A stretch of DNA of 64,000 nucleotides. Origin: UBA12077 sp963665525 (GTDB taxonomy: Bacteria > Bacteroidota > Bacteroidia > Bacteroidales > UBA12077). Below are positions 42,880 through 50,691 of the stretch, one piece after another (the stretch's first letter is position 1; the number at the start of each line of letters is the position of its first letter). The position numbers were made by a program, and so were the translations under genes. Where the stretch lies: NCBI GenBank assembly GCA_963665525.1, contig OY762280.1, forward strand, positions 3,038,001-3,102,000, read 5' to 3'. The notes beneath the pieces are model-generated. The model ran no database searches. It saw only the letters and a program-made list of their open reading frames with translations, and was not told where the DNA came from.

Positions 42880-45180
42880 TTAATTTACTGGCACTGATGT
42901 CATATGAAAAATTATCCTGCCACCAGTATCTATTTGCGAATGTAAAAGATTATTTTTCTTTAACTCCTTGCCATTTAATGTAATTTTTTCTACATATACA
43001 TTCTCTGGTTTCTGATTCTTAACTTCTATGGTAATATTCGTTCCATTTTCGAGATGTATAATCGCACTCTTTACCAGTGGACTCCCAATTGTATACACCT
43101 CACTTCCAGGACAAACCGGATAAAACCCCAAAGCACTAAAGATATACCATGCCGACATTTGACCTGCATCATCATTCCCACAAAGACCATCCACTGTATT
43201 CGAATACATCGAATTCATAATCATTCTTACACGCTCTTGTGTTTTCCATGCATCGTTAGTCCAATTGTATAAATATGGAATATGATGTCCTGGTTCGTTA
43301 CCATGCACATAATTCCCAATAATTCCATCACGCGTAATATCCTCGGTTCCTGCAAAATGATCATCATCAATATGCATTGTAAATAAAGAATCAAGGTGAA
43401 CAGAAAACTTTTCTTTTCCTCCCATCATTTTAATCATCTGATCAGGCCGATGTGGAACATATAAGCTATAGTTCCATGCATTGCCTTCAATAAACCCCTG
43501 TCCATGTGTGCTTAAGGTATTGAACTCTTTCTTCCATTTTCCATCTAACAACTTTGGCCGCATAAACCCTATCTCATGATCATAAACATTTTGATAATTT
43601 TCTGATCGTTTTATAAATTCATCATATACTTCTTTGTTTCCAACTTTTTCTGCCAATTGAGCAATGCACCAATCATCGTATGCATACTCCAGCGTTTTAG
43701 AAACCGACGATGAATTTTTATCTTCGGGAACATATCCTAATTCCATATAATATTCTATACCATCATACGATTTATGTTTGGCAGTCTGAACACAAGCATC
43801 CAACAACTGATGATAATCAAAATCAGACTTTAAATTTCCTTTAACCATAGCATCAGCAATAACCGGAACACTATGATATCCAATCATACACCAGTTTTCG
43901 TTGGCATAATGCGACCATACAGGTAACATTTTATGCACACTTTGATTATAATGTGCCATCATAGATTTTACCATATCGGCATTTCGTTGTGGCTGTATGA
44001 TATTAAATAATGGGTGAAGTGCTCTATATGTATCCCAAAGAGAGAATATGGTATAATTTGTAAAGTCTTTGGCAAAATGAACATTCTGATCAAGGCCACG
44101 ATACGCTCCATCTACATCCATATAAGTAATAGGACTCAGGTAGGTATGATAAAGTGCCGTATAAAAGGTTTCCATATCTTTTCGATTCATCATCTCAGCT
44201 TCTATCTTACCTAGCTCCTTATTCCATAAATCCTGACTCTCTGTTTTTATTTTCTGGAAATCCCAGTGAGGTATTTCTGCATTTATGTTTCTTAATGCCC
44301 CTTCGGTGCTTACAGGAGATAGTGCGAACTTAATTTTAATCTTCTCTCCATCTTTTGTTTTGAAATCAAAATAAGCTTTAATATTTTCTCCTGCCATTTC
44401 CGGAAAATTCTTTGTTTCATCAAACTTTCGCCAAAACCCTTTATAAATACTCTGATCATATTTTTTATGCCCGTATTGATAAAACGGTTTAGAAAATTTC
44501 ATTGCAAAATAAACTGTTCTTGTTCTAGCCCAACCATTCGTTTGTCTATAACCTGTTACAAGGGTATCGTTTTCAATGCGAACAAATGTCCATACATTTT
44601 TTTCATGATGATTATATATTCCTGAAATTAAATCAAGAATAATGTGTGCATTTTCTGATTCGGGGAAAGTATATTGATGAAATCCAACCCTTGTTGTTGC
44701 CGTATGTTCGGCCCAAATATTATAATCATCCAATAAGACTTTATAATAAGCAGGCTCAGCAAATTCATTATTATGAGAAAAATTAGAACGATATCCATTC
44801 TCAGGATTCTCTGCAGTTCCAGGATTTAATTTTAATTCCCCAGTGGTAGGCATGATTAAAAAATCACCTAAATCGGAATGACCAGTACCACTAAAATGTG
44901 TATGACTAAAACCAACAATTGTTGAATCAATATATTGATAGCCTGAACAATATTTATATACATCTCTGTTATATTTGCCATTTAACTCATACTGAATCGT
45001 ATCTGTTTCAGGACTTAGCTGTACCATCCCAAAAGGAACAGTAGCCCCCGGATAAGTATGTCCCATATTCTTTGTTCCTACAAAAGGATTTACATATTGA
45101 TTATAGTTTCCCTGGATTTGCCCCTTAGATAATATTGTAACTCCCAAAAAGACAATAAGTAATAGCTGGTATTTTTTCAT
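42880..45180 (-). CDS. GH92 family glycosidase (alpha-mannosidase type)
   Basis: The 766-residue protein has a signal peptide (about 1-20) and the complete GH92 pattern: YVNPFVGTKNMGHTYPGATVPFGMVQLSPET at the N-terminus, GFSHTHFSGTGHSDLGDFLIMP, TIFSLWDTYRALHPL, GNEPGHHIPYLYNW and GNDDAGQMSAWYIFSALGFYPVCPGS. GH92 enzymes are calcium-dependent exo-alpha-mannosidases that invert configuration and act on host or fungal N-glycans and mannans. The signal lacks a lipobox, so a periplasmic location is likely. It is first in a minus-strand operon with the phosphoesterase and flavoprotein genes. No SusC/SusD pair is nearby, so it is not in a full polysaccharide-utilisation locus here. Confidence 0.93.
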   Translation of the reverse strand: MKKYQLLLIVFLGVTILSKGQIQGNYNQYVNPFVGTKNMGHTYPGATVPFGMVQLSPETDTIQYELNGKYNRDVYKYCSGYQYIDSTIVGFSHTHFSGTGHSDLGDFLIMPTTGELKLNPGTAENPENGYRSNFSHNNEFAEPAYYKVLLDDYNIWAEHTATTRVGFHQYTFPESENAHIILDLISGIYNHHEKNVWTFVRIENDTLVTGYRQTNGWARTRTVYFAMKFSKPFYQYGHKKYDQSIYKGFWRKFDETKNFPEMAGENIKAYFDFKTKDGEKIKIKFALSPVSTEGALRNINAEIPHWDFQKIKTESQDLWNKELGKIEAEMMNRKDMETFYTALYHTYLSPITYMDVDGAYRGLDQNVHFAKDFTNYTIFSLWDTYRALHPLFNIIQPQRNADMVKSMMAHYNQSVHKMLPVWSHYANENWCMIGYHSVPVIADAMVKGNLKSDFDYHQLLDACVQTAKHKSYDGIEYYMELGYVPEDKNSSSVSKTLEYAYDDWCIAQLAEKVGNKEVYDEFIKRSENYQNVYDHEIGFMRPKLLDGKWKKEFNTLSTHGQGFIEGNAWNYSLYVPHRPDQMIKMMGGKEKFSVHLDSLFTMHIDDDHFAGTEDITRDGIIGNYVHGNEPGHHIPYLYNWTNDAWKTQERVRMIMNSMYSNTVDGLCGNDDAGQMSAWYIFSALGFYPVCPGSEVYTIGSPLVKSAIIHLENGTNITIEVKNQKPENVYVEKITLNGKELKKNNLLHSQIDTGGRIIFHMTSVPVN

Positions 45181-45244
45181 GTGAATATTTTATTGCTGCA
45201 AAATAATTAAAAATGATAAGAAACATATAATCCTTTTAGATCAT

Positions 45245-45278
45245 TTTGAATTTTGGATTATTATATTTTCTAACTTTG
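45245..45278 (+). promoter_or_regulatory. Promoter of the small exported protein gene
   Basis: TTTG (45245-45248), 22 bases, then TAACTTTG (45271-45278). The GTG start codon lies at 45301, giving a leader of about 17 bases. Confidence 0.6.
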
Positions 45279-45300
45279 CCGAGATATATATAAATATGCA

Positions 45301-45615
45301 GTGAAACGGTTTCTTTTTTATATTATATGCGTAATAGTTTGTAGCACATCAAATGCTATTGGGATAGATACTTATGAGGACAATAAATCTTATGAGCAAA
45401 TCATAGATGTTTGCAATGTTCATAATATAACAAATGAAGATCTGATTGAAGAGTCCGAGGACGATTATACAAAGCATTTAGTAATTCCAATAATAGATGC
45501 AATTATATATAAAAATAAAATCTGCAAAATTAAAGTTGAATATCTTAAACACAAGCTTTATAAAAAAGCTCTATTAAACACTTATTTAGATATTCCCCCT
45601 CCTTTTTATGAATAA
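45301..45615 (+). CDS. Small exported protein of unknown function
   Basis: The GTG at 45301 is the only start that yields the signal peptide (about 1-19, KRFLFYIICVIVCSTSNA). It lies in the right place behind a consensus promoter, which supports a real gene. The mature part of about 85 residues is acidic in its first half (EDNKSYEQIIDV, EESEDDYTK) and basic in its second (KNKICKIKVEYLKHKLYKKALL). I recognise no family. It precedes trkH by 46 bases and may be co-transcribed with it. Confidence 0.6.
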   Translation: MKRFLFYIICVIVCSTSNAIGIDTYEDNKSYEQIIDVCNVHNITNEDLIEESEDDYTKHLVIPIIDAIIYKNKICKIKVEYLKHKLYKKALLNTYLDIPPPFYE

Positions 45616-45661
45616 TTTTTCTTTTTAATTATTCAACTTATTACTTATTAATCATATTATT

Positions 45662-47113
45662 ATGAAAAGTATACGCTTTTCTATAATTATACATATTATA
45701 GGCATCTGTCTTATGGCAGAAGCAGTTTTCATATCTTTTGATATCATTATATCCACCATTTTTCATGATGGTTTACAGTTAACTCTGTTAACTTCAGCTT
45801 TAATAACAGCATTTATTGGAGCTGTATTATATTATACAACCAACTCAAAAGACTACCAAAAGCCAACGATTAAAGAAAGTTTTTTAATCGTTACACTCTC
45901 CTGGATTTTCATTTCACTATTTGGGACTTTACCTTATCTATTAAGTGACTCTATACCATCATTTACAAATGCATTTTTTGAAACTGTTTCAGGTTTTACA
46001 ACAACAGGATCATCCATTTTATCGGATATCGAATCTTTACCTAAAAGTATTTTATTTTGGCGATCGGAAACACACTGGATTGGAGGTATGGGAATTATTG
46101 CTTTAGTGATTGCCGTATTACCTTCATCACGGGTTTCAAAAAATCTTCTGTTTTCTGCTGAAGGTTCATTCTTTAACACTGAAAAAATTCAACCCAGAAT
46201 TATAGATGTTGTCAAAAGGTTGTGGCTTATATATATTGTTTTAACTGTTTTGGAAAGTATTTTTCTAATGCTGTCGGGAATGAATTGGTTTGATGCCATA
46301 TGCCATTCTTTTGCTACCATTGCAACAGGAGGATTCTCAACAAAAAATGACAGTATCGTAAGCTATTCGCCAACAATACAATATATCATTATATTATTCA
46401 TGCTTTTATCGGGAATCAATTTCGTATTGCACTACTTAATGGTACAAGGGAAATTTACTAAAGTATTTCGTAATGAAGAATTAAAAGCATATCTCATCAT
46501 TATTGTAGTCATTACCATATTTTTAACTTATAGTAATTATTCAGCTTATAAATCCTTAGAAACATCTTTTCGACAATCACTGTTTCAAGAAGTATCTATA
46601 CTAACAGCTACAGGTTTTGTTTCTGCCGATTATGAACAGTGGACCTATTTGGCTCAAAATCTTTTATTCTTTTCAATGTTTATTGGTGCTTGTGTAGGAT
46701 CAACCGGTGGAGGAATAAAAATTGCACGACATGTCATTCTAATAAAGAGTTTAAAAGCTCAGTTTAAAAAAGCGATACACCCGAATGCAATTACTTTAAT
46801 TAAATACAATAAAAAAACAATCCCAGAACAAAGGGTTTCGAGTATCTTAACTTTTATTCTGATTTACTTATTAACATTTGTATTTGGTTCATTTGTAATG
46901 ATGGGTGCTGGATTAAATGGACAATCGGCATCAAGCAGCATTATAACAACACTTGGAGGTATCGGCCCTGGGTTTGGTTTAGTAGGTCCTATGAATAATT
47001 TTGCAGACATTCCTGAATTTGGGAAATATTATTTGTCTTTTAACATGATATTAGGAAGACTGGAAATAATATCTGTTTTATCATTATTTAGAAGATCTTT
47101 TTATCAATTATAG
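45662..47113 (+). CDS. trkH: TrkH-type potassium uptake membrane protein
   Basis: The 483-residue protein has the TrkH/KtrB architecture of four membrane-pore-membrane units. The four selectivity-filter loops are readable: GFTTTGSSIL (about 110), ATIATGGFSTKN (about 218), ILTATGFVSADY (about 316) and TTLGGIGPGFG (about 434), each with its central glycine. It moves K+ (or Na+) through the inner membrane and normally works with a TrkA or KtrA regulator; no such gene is in the window. A stretch of about 400 bases with a kinase relic follows. Confidence 0.92.
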   Translation: MKSIRFSIIIHIIGICLMAEAVFISFDIIISTIFHDGLQLTLLTSALITAFIGAVLYYTTNSKDYQKPTIKESFLIVTLSWIFISLFGTLPYLLSDSIPSFTNAFFETVSGFTTTGSSILSDIESLPKSILFWRSETHWIGGMGIIALVIAVLPSSRVSKNLLFSAEGSFFNTEKIQPRIIDVVKRLWLIYIVLTVLESIFLMLSGMNWFDAICHSFATIATGGFSTKNDSIVSYSPTIQYIIILFMLLSGINFVLHYLMVQGKFTKVFRNEELKAYLIIIVVITIFLTYSNYSAYKSLETSFRQSLFQEVSILTATGFVSADYEQWTYLAQNLLFFSMFIGACVGSTGGGIKIARHVILIKSLKAQFKKAIHPNAITLIKYNKKTIPEQRVSSILTFILIYLLTFVFGSFVMMGAGLNGQSASSSIITTLGGIGPGFGLVGPMNNFADIPEFGKYYLSFNMILGRLEIISVLSLFRRSFYQL

Positions 47114-47119
47114 TACAAA

Positions 47120-47290
47120 TTAAAATATTAATAAAAACTCTGTTTGTAATTCGTGTTGGTTACAAATAATCTCACCTTGATTCAGATGCACGATTTGCTT
47201 CGATAAACTTAATCCTATACCGGAACAATCTCTTCTGGTATTTAGAATGGAATTCAGAAAATTGAAACTGAATGCAATGCAGCCCAGGTA
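47120..47290 (-). pseudogene. Decayed C-terminal fragment of a sensor histidine kinase
   Basis: On the minus strand the frame ending at the TAA at 47120 reads SILNTRRDCSGIGLSLSKQI followed by VHLNQGEI. This matches the G2 region of a HATPase domain (compare GSGIGLSLSKEI in the intact kinase at 5526-6881). About 20 residues upstream the frame loses kinase similarity and meets a stop near 47300; no N box, G1 or HisKA can be found. It is therefore a relic rather than a gene. The rest of the intergenic region (47291-47527) shows no coding signal. Confidence 0.8.
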
Positions 47291-47421
47291 AAAATCTTTT
47301 TTTTATAAATAATAAAAGAATAGCATTCGATTACCTGAATATGCTTAAGATTGGTGAGAACTTGAAAAGTATAAATATTACTGCCTGTTCTCTTATTTAG
47401 TAAAGAATAACAATATTGTAT

Positions 47422-47449
47422 AAAGGATTATTTTTGATAATCCTTTTTC
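47422..47449 (+). terminator. Terminator-like hairpin
   Basis: AAAGGATTAT (47422-47431) pairs perfectly with ATAATCCTTT (47437-47446) over a 5-base loop, followed by a short T-run. It lies about 310 bases after trkH and may be its terminator or a leftover from the decayed gene. Confidence 0.65.
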
Positions 47450-47527
47450 ATTTTAATATTCCTTAAGTCTTTTATTTAAAAGAAATATTAATATATTTAG
47501 GATTCAAATTAGAAAGTGCAAGTCCAA

Positions 47528-49060
47528 ATGAAACCTTATAAAATCTTACTTTTTTTGTTAAGTGTCTTTTTTGTACTTTCAATTTTCTCTTATGTTTTCC
47601 CTAATGACGGAATCCAAATTGGCAACAATCTTTTATTAAAATTCCCTCATGTAAAAAGTCTGTTTACTCCTGAAGAATCAAAATATGCAGATATTACAGA
47701 AATATTAGAATGTCATCAGTCTGATATTAAAGAAGATATTGAAGAATTAATATCGGATACCATGGTAGAACATCCTGACAGCATTCAAATTGCAGACTCA
47801 TTAAAGGCTGATATTAAACCAGATACCATAGTCTCACAAGATACTATTAAATCTATTCAGCCAAGGGTGCAACCTGGAACCATAAGGCAAGCCCTCGAAT
47901 ATCCAAACAATGATAAAAGTGTTTTATATTCATTTTATGGTCATTTAAAAAACTTAAAACAATCCGGAGAACTTATTCGGGTATTACATTATGGCGATTC
48001 TCAAATCGAAGGAGACAGGATAACTTCGTATATCCGAAATGAGTTACAAAAACAGTTTGGTGGTTCGGGGATAGGTTTATTTGCACCAGTTCTAATAAAA
48101 GGGACCAATATTTCAATGGACCTTAAGCTTAAAGGAAATTGGGATCGTTATACTGTTCAAGACATTAAAAAGGGAACTATATTTCATAAGCGCCTGGGGG
48201 CATTAATGAGTTTTGGCCGATTTGCTCCCTCTATACCTGAAAGTAAAATGTATGAAGCTGAGATTAATCTTCGCAAATCAAACATAACTTATTTCAGAAC
48301 CCGTAAGTTTAAACAGTGTAGGGTATTTTACGGATATAATCAACGACCATTTATTGCCGAACTAAAATATAAAGACAATACACTTGATGCAGAGTTGATT
48401 TCAACATCACATCATTTGAATACTTTAACATGGGATATTGACGGAGCTTTGGACGAGATCACTATAAGCTTTAAAGGTGAAGATAGTCCCGACATTTATG
48501 CTATTGCTTTGGATGATCACACCGGAATTGCAGTTGATAATATTCCATTGCGAGGAAGTAGCGGAACTGATTTCACAAGAACAGATCTTGCTTTTTTAAG
48601 ATCGATGTATCAAAAACTAAATACTAAACTTATTATTCTTCAGTTTGGAGTTAATTTAGTTCCTTATGAAACCAATAACTATTCTTATTACGAGAAACAA
48701 TTTTACAAACAGCTAAAAACTTTAAAAGGTCTACGACCTGATATTAATATTATTGTTATTGGAGTTTCCGATATGTCGAAAAATAGAATGGGTCAATACG
48801 TTTCATATTCCAACATTGAAAAAATACGTGAAGCACAGCGAAATGCAGCTTTTAAAGCCGGATGTGCCTTTTGGGATATGTATGAGGCTATGGGTGGGAA
48901 AAACTCTATGCCTTCTTGGGTTAATAACAATCCACCATTAGCACGCACAGACTATACTCATTTTACATGGAAAGGTTCTGTGATAATATCTAAGATGTTT
49001 TATGAAGCACTAATGCATGATTATAACGAATATATTGCGAATGAACAATCTAAGAATTAA
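47528..49060 (+). CDS. SGNH-hydrolase-type O-acetyltransferase-associated protein (first copy)
   Basis: The ATG at 47528 is preferred over a GTG four codons upstream. The 510-residue protein has one N-terminal membrane helix (about 5-24), a linker with an acidic and proline-containing stretch, and a GDSL/SGNH domain (about 148-500). The nucleophile is S158 in LHYGDSQIEGDRI; a C-terminal ARTDYTHFTWKG gives the Asp-x-x-His pair. Such proteins work with MBOAT partners to transfer acetyl groups to extracellular polysaccharide or peptidoglycan (compare AlgJ/AlgX and PatB). The next SGNH gene overlaps it by 20 bases and an MBOAT gene lies downstream, which supports this role. Confidence 0.82.
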   Translation: MKPYKILLFLLSVFFVLSIFSYVFPNDGIQIGNNLLLKFPHVKSLFTPEESKYADITEILECHQSDIKEDIEELISDTMVEHPDSIQIADSLKADIKPDTIVSQDTIKSIQPRVQPGTIRQALEYPNNDKSVLYSFYGHLKNLKQSGELIRVLHYGDSQIEGDRITSYIRNELQKQFGGSGIGLFAPVLIKGTNISMDLKLKGNWDRYTVQDIKKGTIFHKRLGALMSFGRFAPSIPESKMYEAEINLRKSNITYFRTRKFKQCRVFYGYNQRPFIAELKYKDNTLDAELISTSHHLNTLTWDIDGALDEITISFKGEDSPDIYAIALDDHTGIAVDNIPLRGSSGTDFTRTDLAFLRSMYQKLNTKLIILQFGVNLVPYETNNYSYYEKQFYKQLKTLKGLRPDINIIVIGVSDMSKNRMGQYVSYSNIEKIREAQRNAAFKAGCAFWDMYEAMGGKNSMPSWVNNNPPLARTDYTHFTWKGSVIISKMFYEALMHDYNEYIANEQSKN

Positions 49061-50270
49061 CATATTATTATTTTTTATCATTTTCTCTTTAACCCTTAAA
49101 AGTCAAAGTGTTTGCGACACTCTGCCCTTTATTAATTGCGATTTGAATCATATTACAGGTCATGATGAAAATATAAAAAATCTGGCTCAAAAATTTAATC
49201 TAATAAATTCTAACCCTGAAAAACCAATACAGATCATACACATTGGAGATTCACACTTACAAGCAGGGTTTTTATCCGAAAAAATAAAACAAGAAATATT
49301 TAAGGCTTTCTTAATAACAGACACTTTTGCTTCACCGGGATTTATTTTCCCGTACACCATTGCACAAACAAATAATCCATATAATTATAAAGTTGATTAT
49401 TCGGGAACCTGGATGTGGTGCAAAAATATTGACCAGGAAAAAACCTGCAATTTAGGCTTATCAGGAATTACCTTAGAAACCAATGATTCCTCATCGTTTA
49501 TTAGTATTAAAATGAATAATACTAAATACAATAAACCTAAATCGTACTATTTCGACAGAATTAAAATCTTTCACAATCATGACAGTTCGTTTTCTTTAAA
49601 TGTAAATGGACAAAAAGCCAGACCAATAAATAATTATTCCCTAGTACAACTCGAGACCTTAACCGATTCTATAATGATTCATGTTAATTTAAAAGATACA
49701 ATAAAGTATTTTGAATTATATGGAATTATTTTAGAGAATAGCCGCTCTGATAAAATACAATATCATACCATTGGTGTAAATGGAGCAACAGCACAGTCTT
49801 ATTTAAAATGTAATTATTTCCCAAATCAGCTTAAATCAATCGATCCGGATTTAATTATTATCTCATTAGGAACCAACGAAGCTTTTGATGAAGACCTGTC
49901 AATTATTGAGCATGAATATTTGCTTAAAGATTTAATCCTACAGATTAAAGACGTAGCTCCTGATGCGAGCATTATTCTTACAACACCAAATGATCATATT
50001 AAATATGGAATGACAAATAAAAAAGTATTATTCATTCGAAAGAATATTCTAAAAATATGTGCGGAATTTAAATTAGCTTTTTGGGATTATTATACCATTA
50101 TGGGAGGAGAAAAATCAATTATAGAATGGTATAACAAAGGTTTAACCGGAGAAGATAAATTACATTTTAGAAAAAAAGGATACGAAATTCAAGGAGAGTT
50201 ATTTGCAAAAGCATTATTTGAAATTATTTATAATCCCCTCCTATTAGGAGGGGCAATGGGAGGTAACTAA
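49041..50270 (+). CDS. SGNH-hydrolase-type protein (second copy) with palindrome-encoded tail
   Basis: The ATG at 49041 starts a signal peptide (MNNLRINILLFFIIFSLTLK); a start 8 codons earlier would extend it awkwardly. It overlaps the preceding gene by 20 bases. The 409-residue protein has nucleophile S71 in IHIGDSHLQAGFLS, an SLGTNEAFDE block, and a C-terminal DKLHFRKKG giving the Asp-x-x-His pair. It probably acts with the MBOAT protein in O-acetylation. The last 12 residues (NPLLLGGAMGGN) are encoded by a perfect GC-rich palindrome at 50235-50253 and its flank, and look appended rather than native. Confidence 0.82.
   Translation: MNNLRINILLFFIIFSLTLKSQSVCDTLPFINCDLNHITGHDENIKNLAQKFNLINSNPEKPIQIIHIGDSHLQAGFLSEKIKQEIFKAFLITDTFASPGFIFPYTIAQTNNPYNYKVDYSGTWMWCKNIDQEKTCNLGLSGITLETNDSSSFISIKMNNTKYNKPKSYYFDRIKIFHNHDSSFSLNVNGQKARPINNYSLVQLETLTDSIMIHVNLKDTIKYFELYGIILENSRSDKIQYHTIGVNGATAQSYLKCNYFPNQLKSIDPDLIIISLGTNEAFDEDLSIIEHEYLLKDLILQIKDVAPDASIILTTPNDHIKYGMTNKKVLFIRKNILKICAEFKLAFWDYYTIMGGEKSIIEWYNKGLTGEDKLHFRKKGYEIQGELFAKALFEIIYNPLLLGGAMGGN
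50235..50253. repeat. GC-rich perfect palindrome, left side of the DUF559 gene
   Basis: CCCCTCCTA-T-TAGGAGGGG is a perfect 19-bp palindrome in an otherwise AT-rich region. It encodes the C-terminus of the second SGNH protein. The same 8-bp arms (CCCCTCCT/AGGAGGGG) recur at 50642-50661. Confidence 0.85.
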
Positions 50271-50271
50271 C

Positions 50272-50691
50272 ATGAAATATATACATAACCACCCATATTT
50301 AAAACAAAAAAGAAAGGACTTAAGAAATAACTTAACTCCTGCTGAAATTCGTTTGTGGACATATCTTAAAAACAAACAGCTTGAAGGAAGAAAATTCCGA
50401 AGGCAACATAGTATTGGAAATTACATTGTCGATTTTTATTGCCCACAAGAAAAGTTAGCAATAGAAATTGATGGTTCCGTTCATAAAAATAGTGTAAATG
50501 AAAATTATGACTTAGCCAGAACCAAGTTTCTCAATTCAAATGATATAACTGTTATTCGTTTTGATAACAATGAGATTTTTCAAGATATTGAAAATGTATT
50601 AACAGCAATTACTAAGAATTTTAATAAAACAACCACCCCAACCCCTCCTGACCAGGAGGGGACTCAGGGCAAACAAGAATTAAATAACTAA
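50272..50691 (+). CDS. DUF559 endonuclease-fold protein (Vsr/PD-(D/E)xK-like)
   Basis: The 139-residue protein matches DUF559 along its length: NLTPAEIRLWTYLKNKQLEGRKFRRQHSIGNYIVDFYC. The nuclease-fold residues are readable: E25 in the first helix, D54 in IVDFYC, E65 and D67 in LAIEIDG, and a late VIRFDNNEI. DUF559 proteins are predicted restriction-like or mismatch-type nucleases; their biological role is not established. The last residues (TPPDQEG and following) are encoded by the second GC-rich palindrome. It sits between O-acetylation genes with which it has no evident link: it starts 1 base after the SGNH stop and ends exactly at the MBOAT start. This suggests insertion as a mobile or selfish cassette. 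Confidence 0.85.
   Translation: MKYIHNHPYLKQKRKDLRNNLTPAEIRLWTYLKNKQLEGRKFRRQHSIGNYIVDFYCPQEKLAIEIDGSVHKNSVNENYDLARTKFLNSNDITVIRFDNNEIFQDIENVLTAITKNFNKTTTPTPPDQEGTQGKQELNN
50642..50661. repeat. GC-rich palindrome, right side of the DUF559 gene
   Basis: CCCCTCCTG-AC-CAGGAGGGG has 9-bp perfect arms and a 2-base centre. The flank on its left, AACCACCCCAA, reads on the minus strand TTGGGGTGGTT, similar to the CAATGGGAGGT that follows the left palindrome, so the two copies are in inverted orientation around the nuclease gene. Confidence 0.85.

Larger units (their letters stand above)
47114..47527. other. Non-coding stretch between trkH and the SGNH operon
   Basis: This gap of about 410 bases holds the kinase relic (47120-47290) and a terminator-like hairpin (47422-47449). 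A TATATTTA at 47492-47499 is a near-consensus -7 element for the SGNH operon. Nothing else is supported. Confidence 0.7.
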
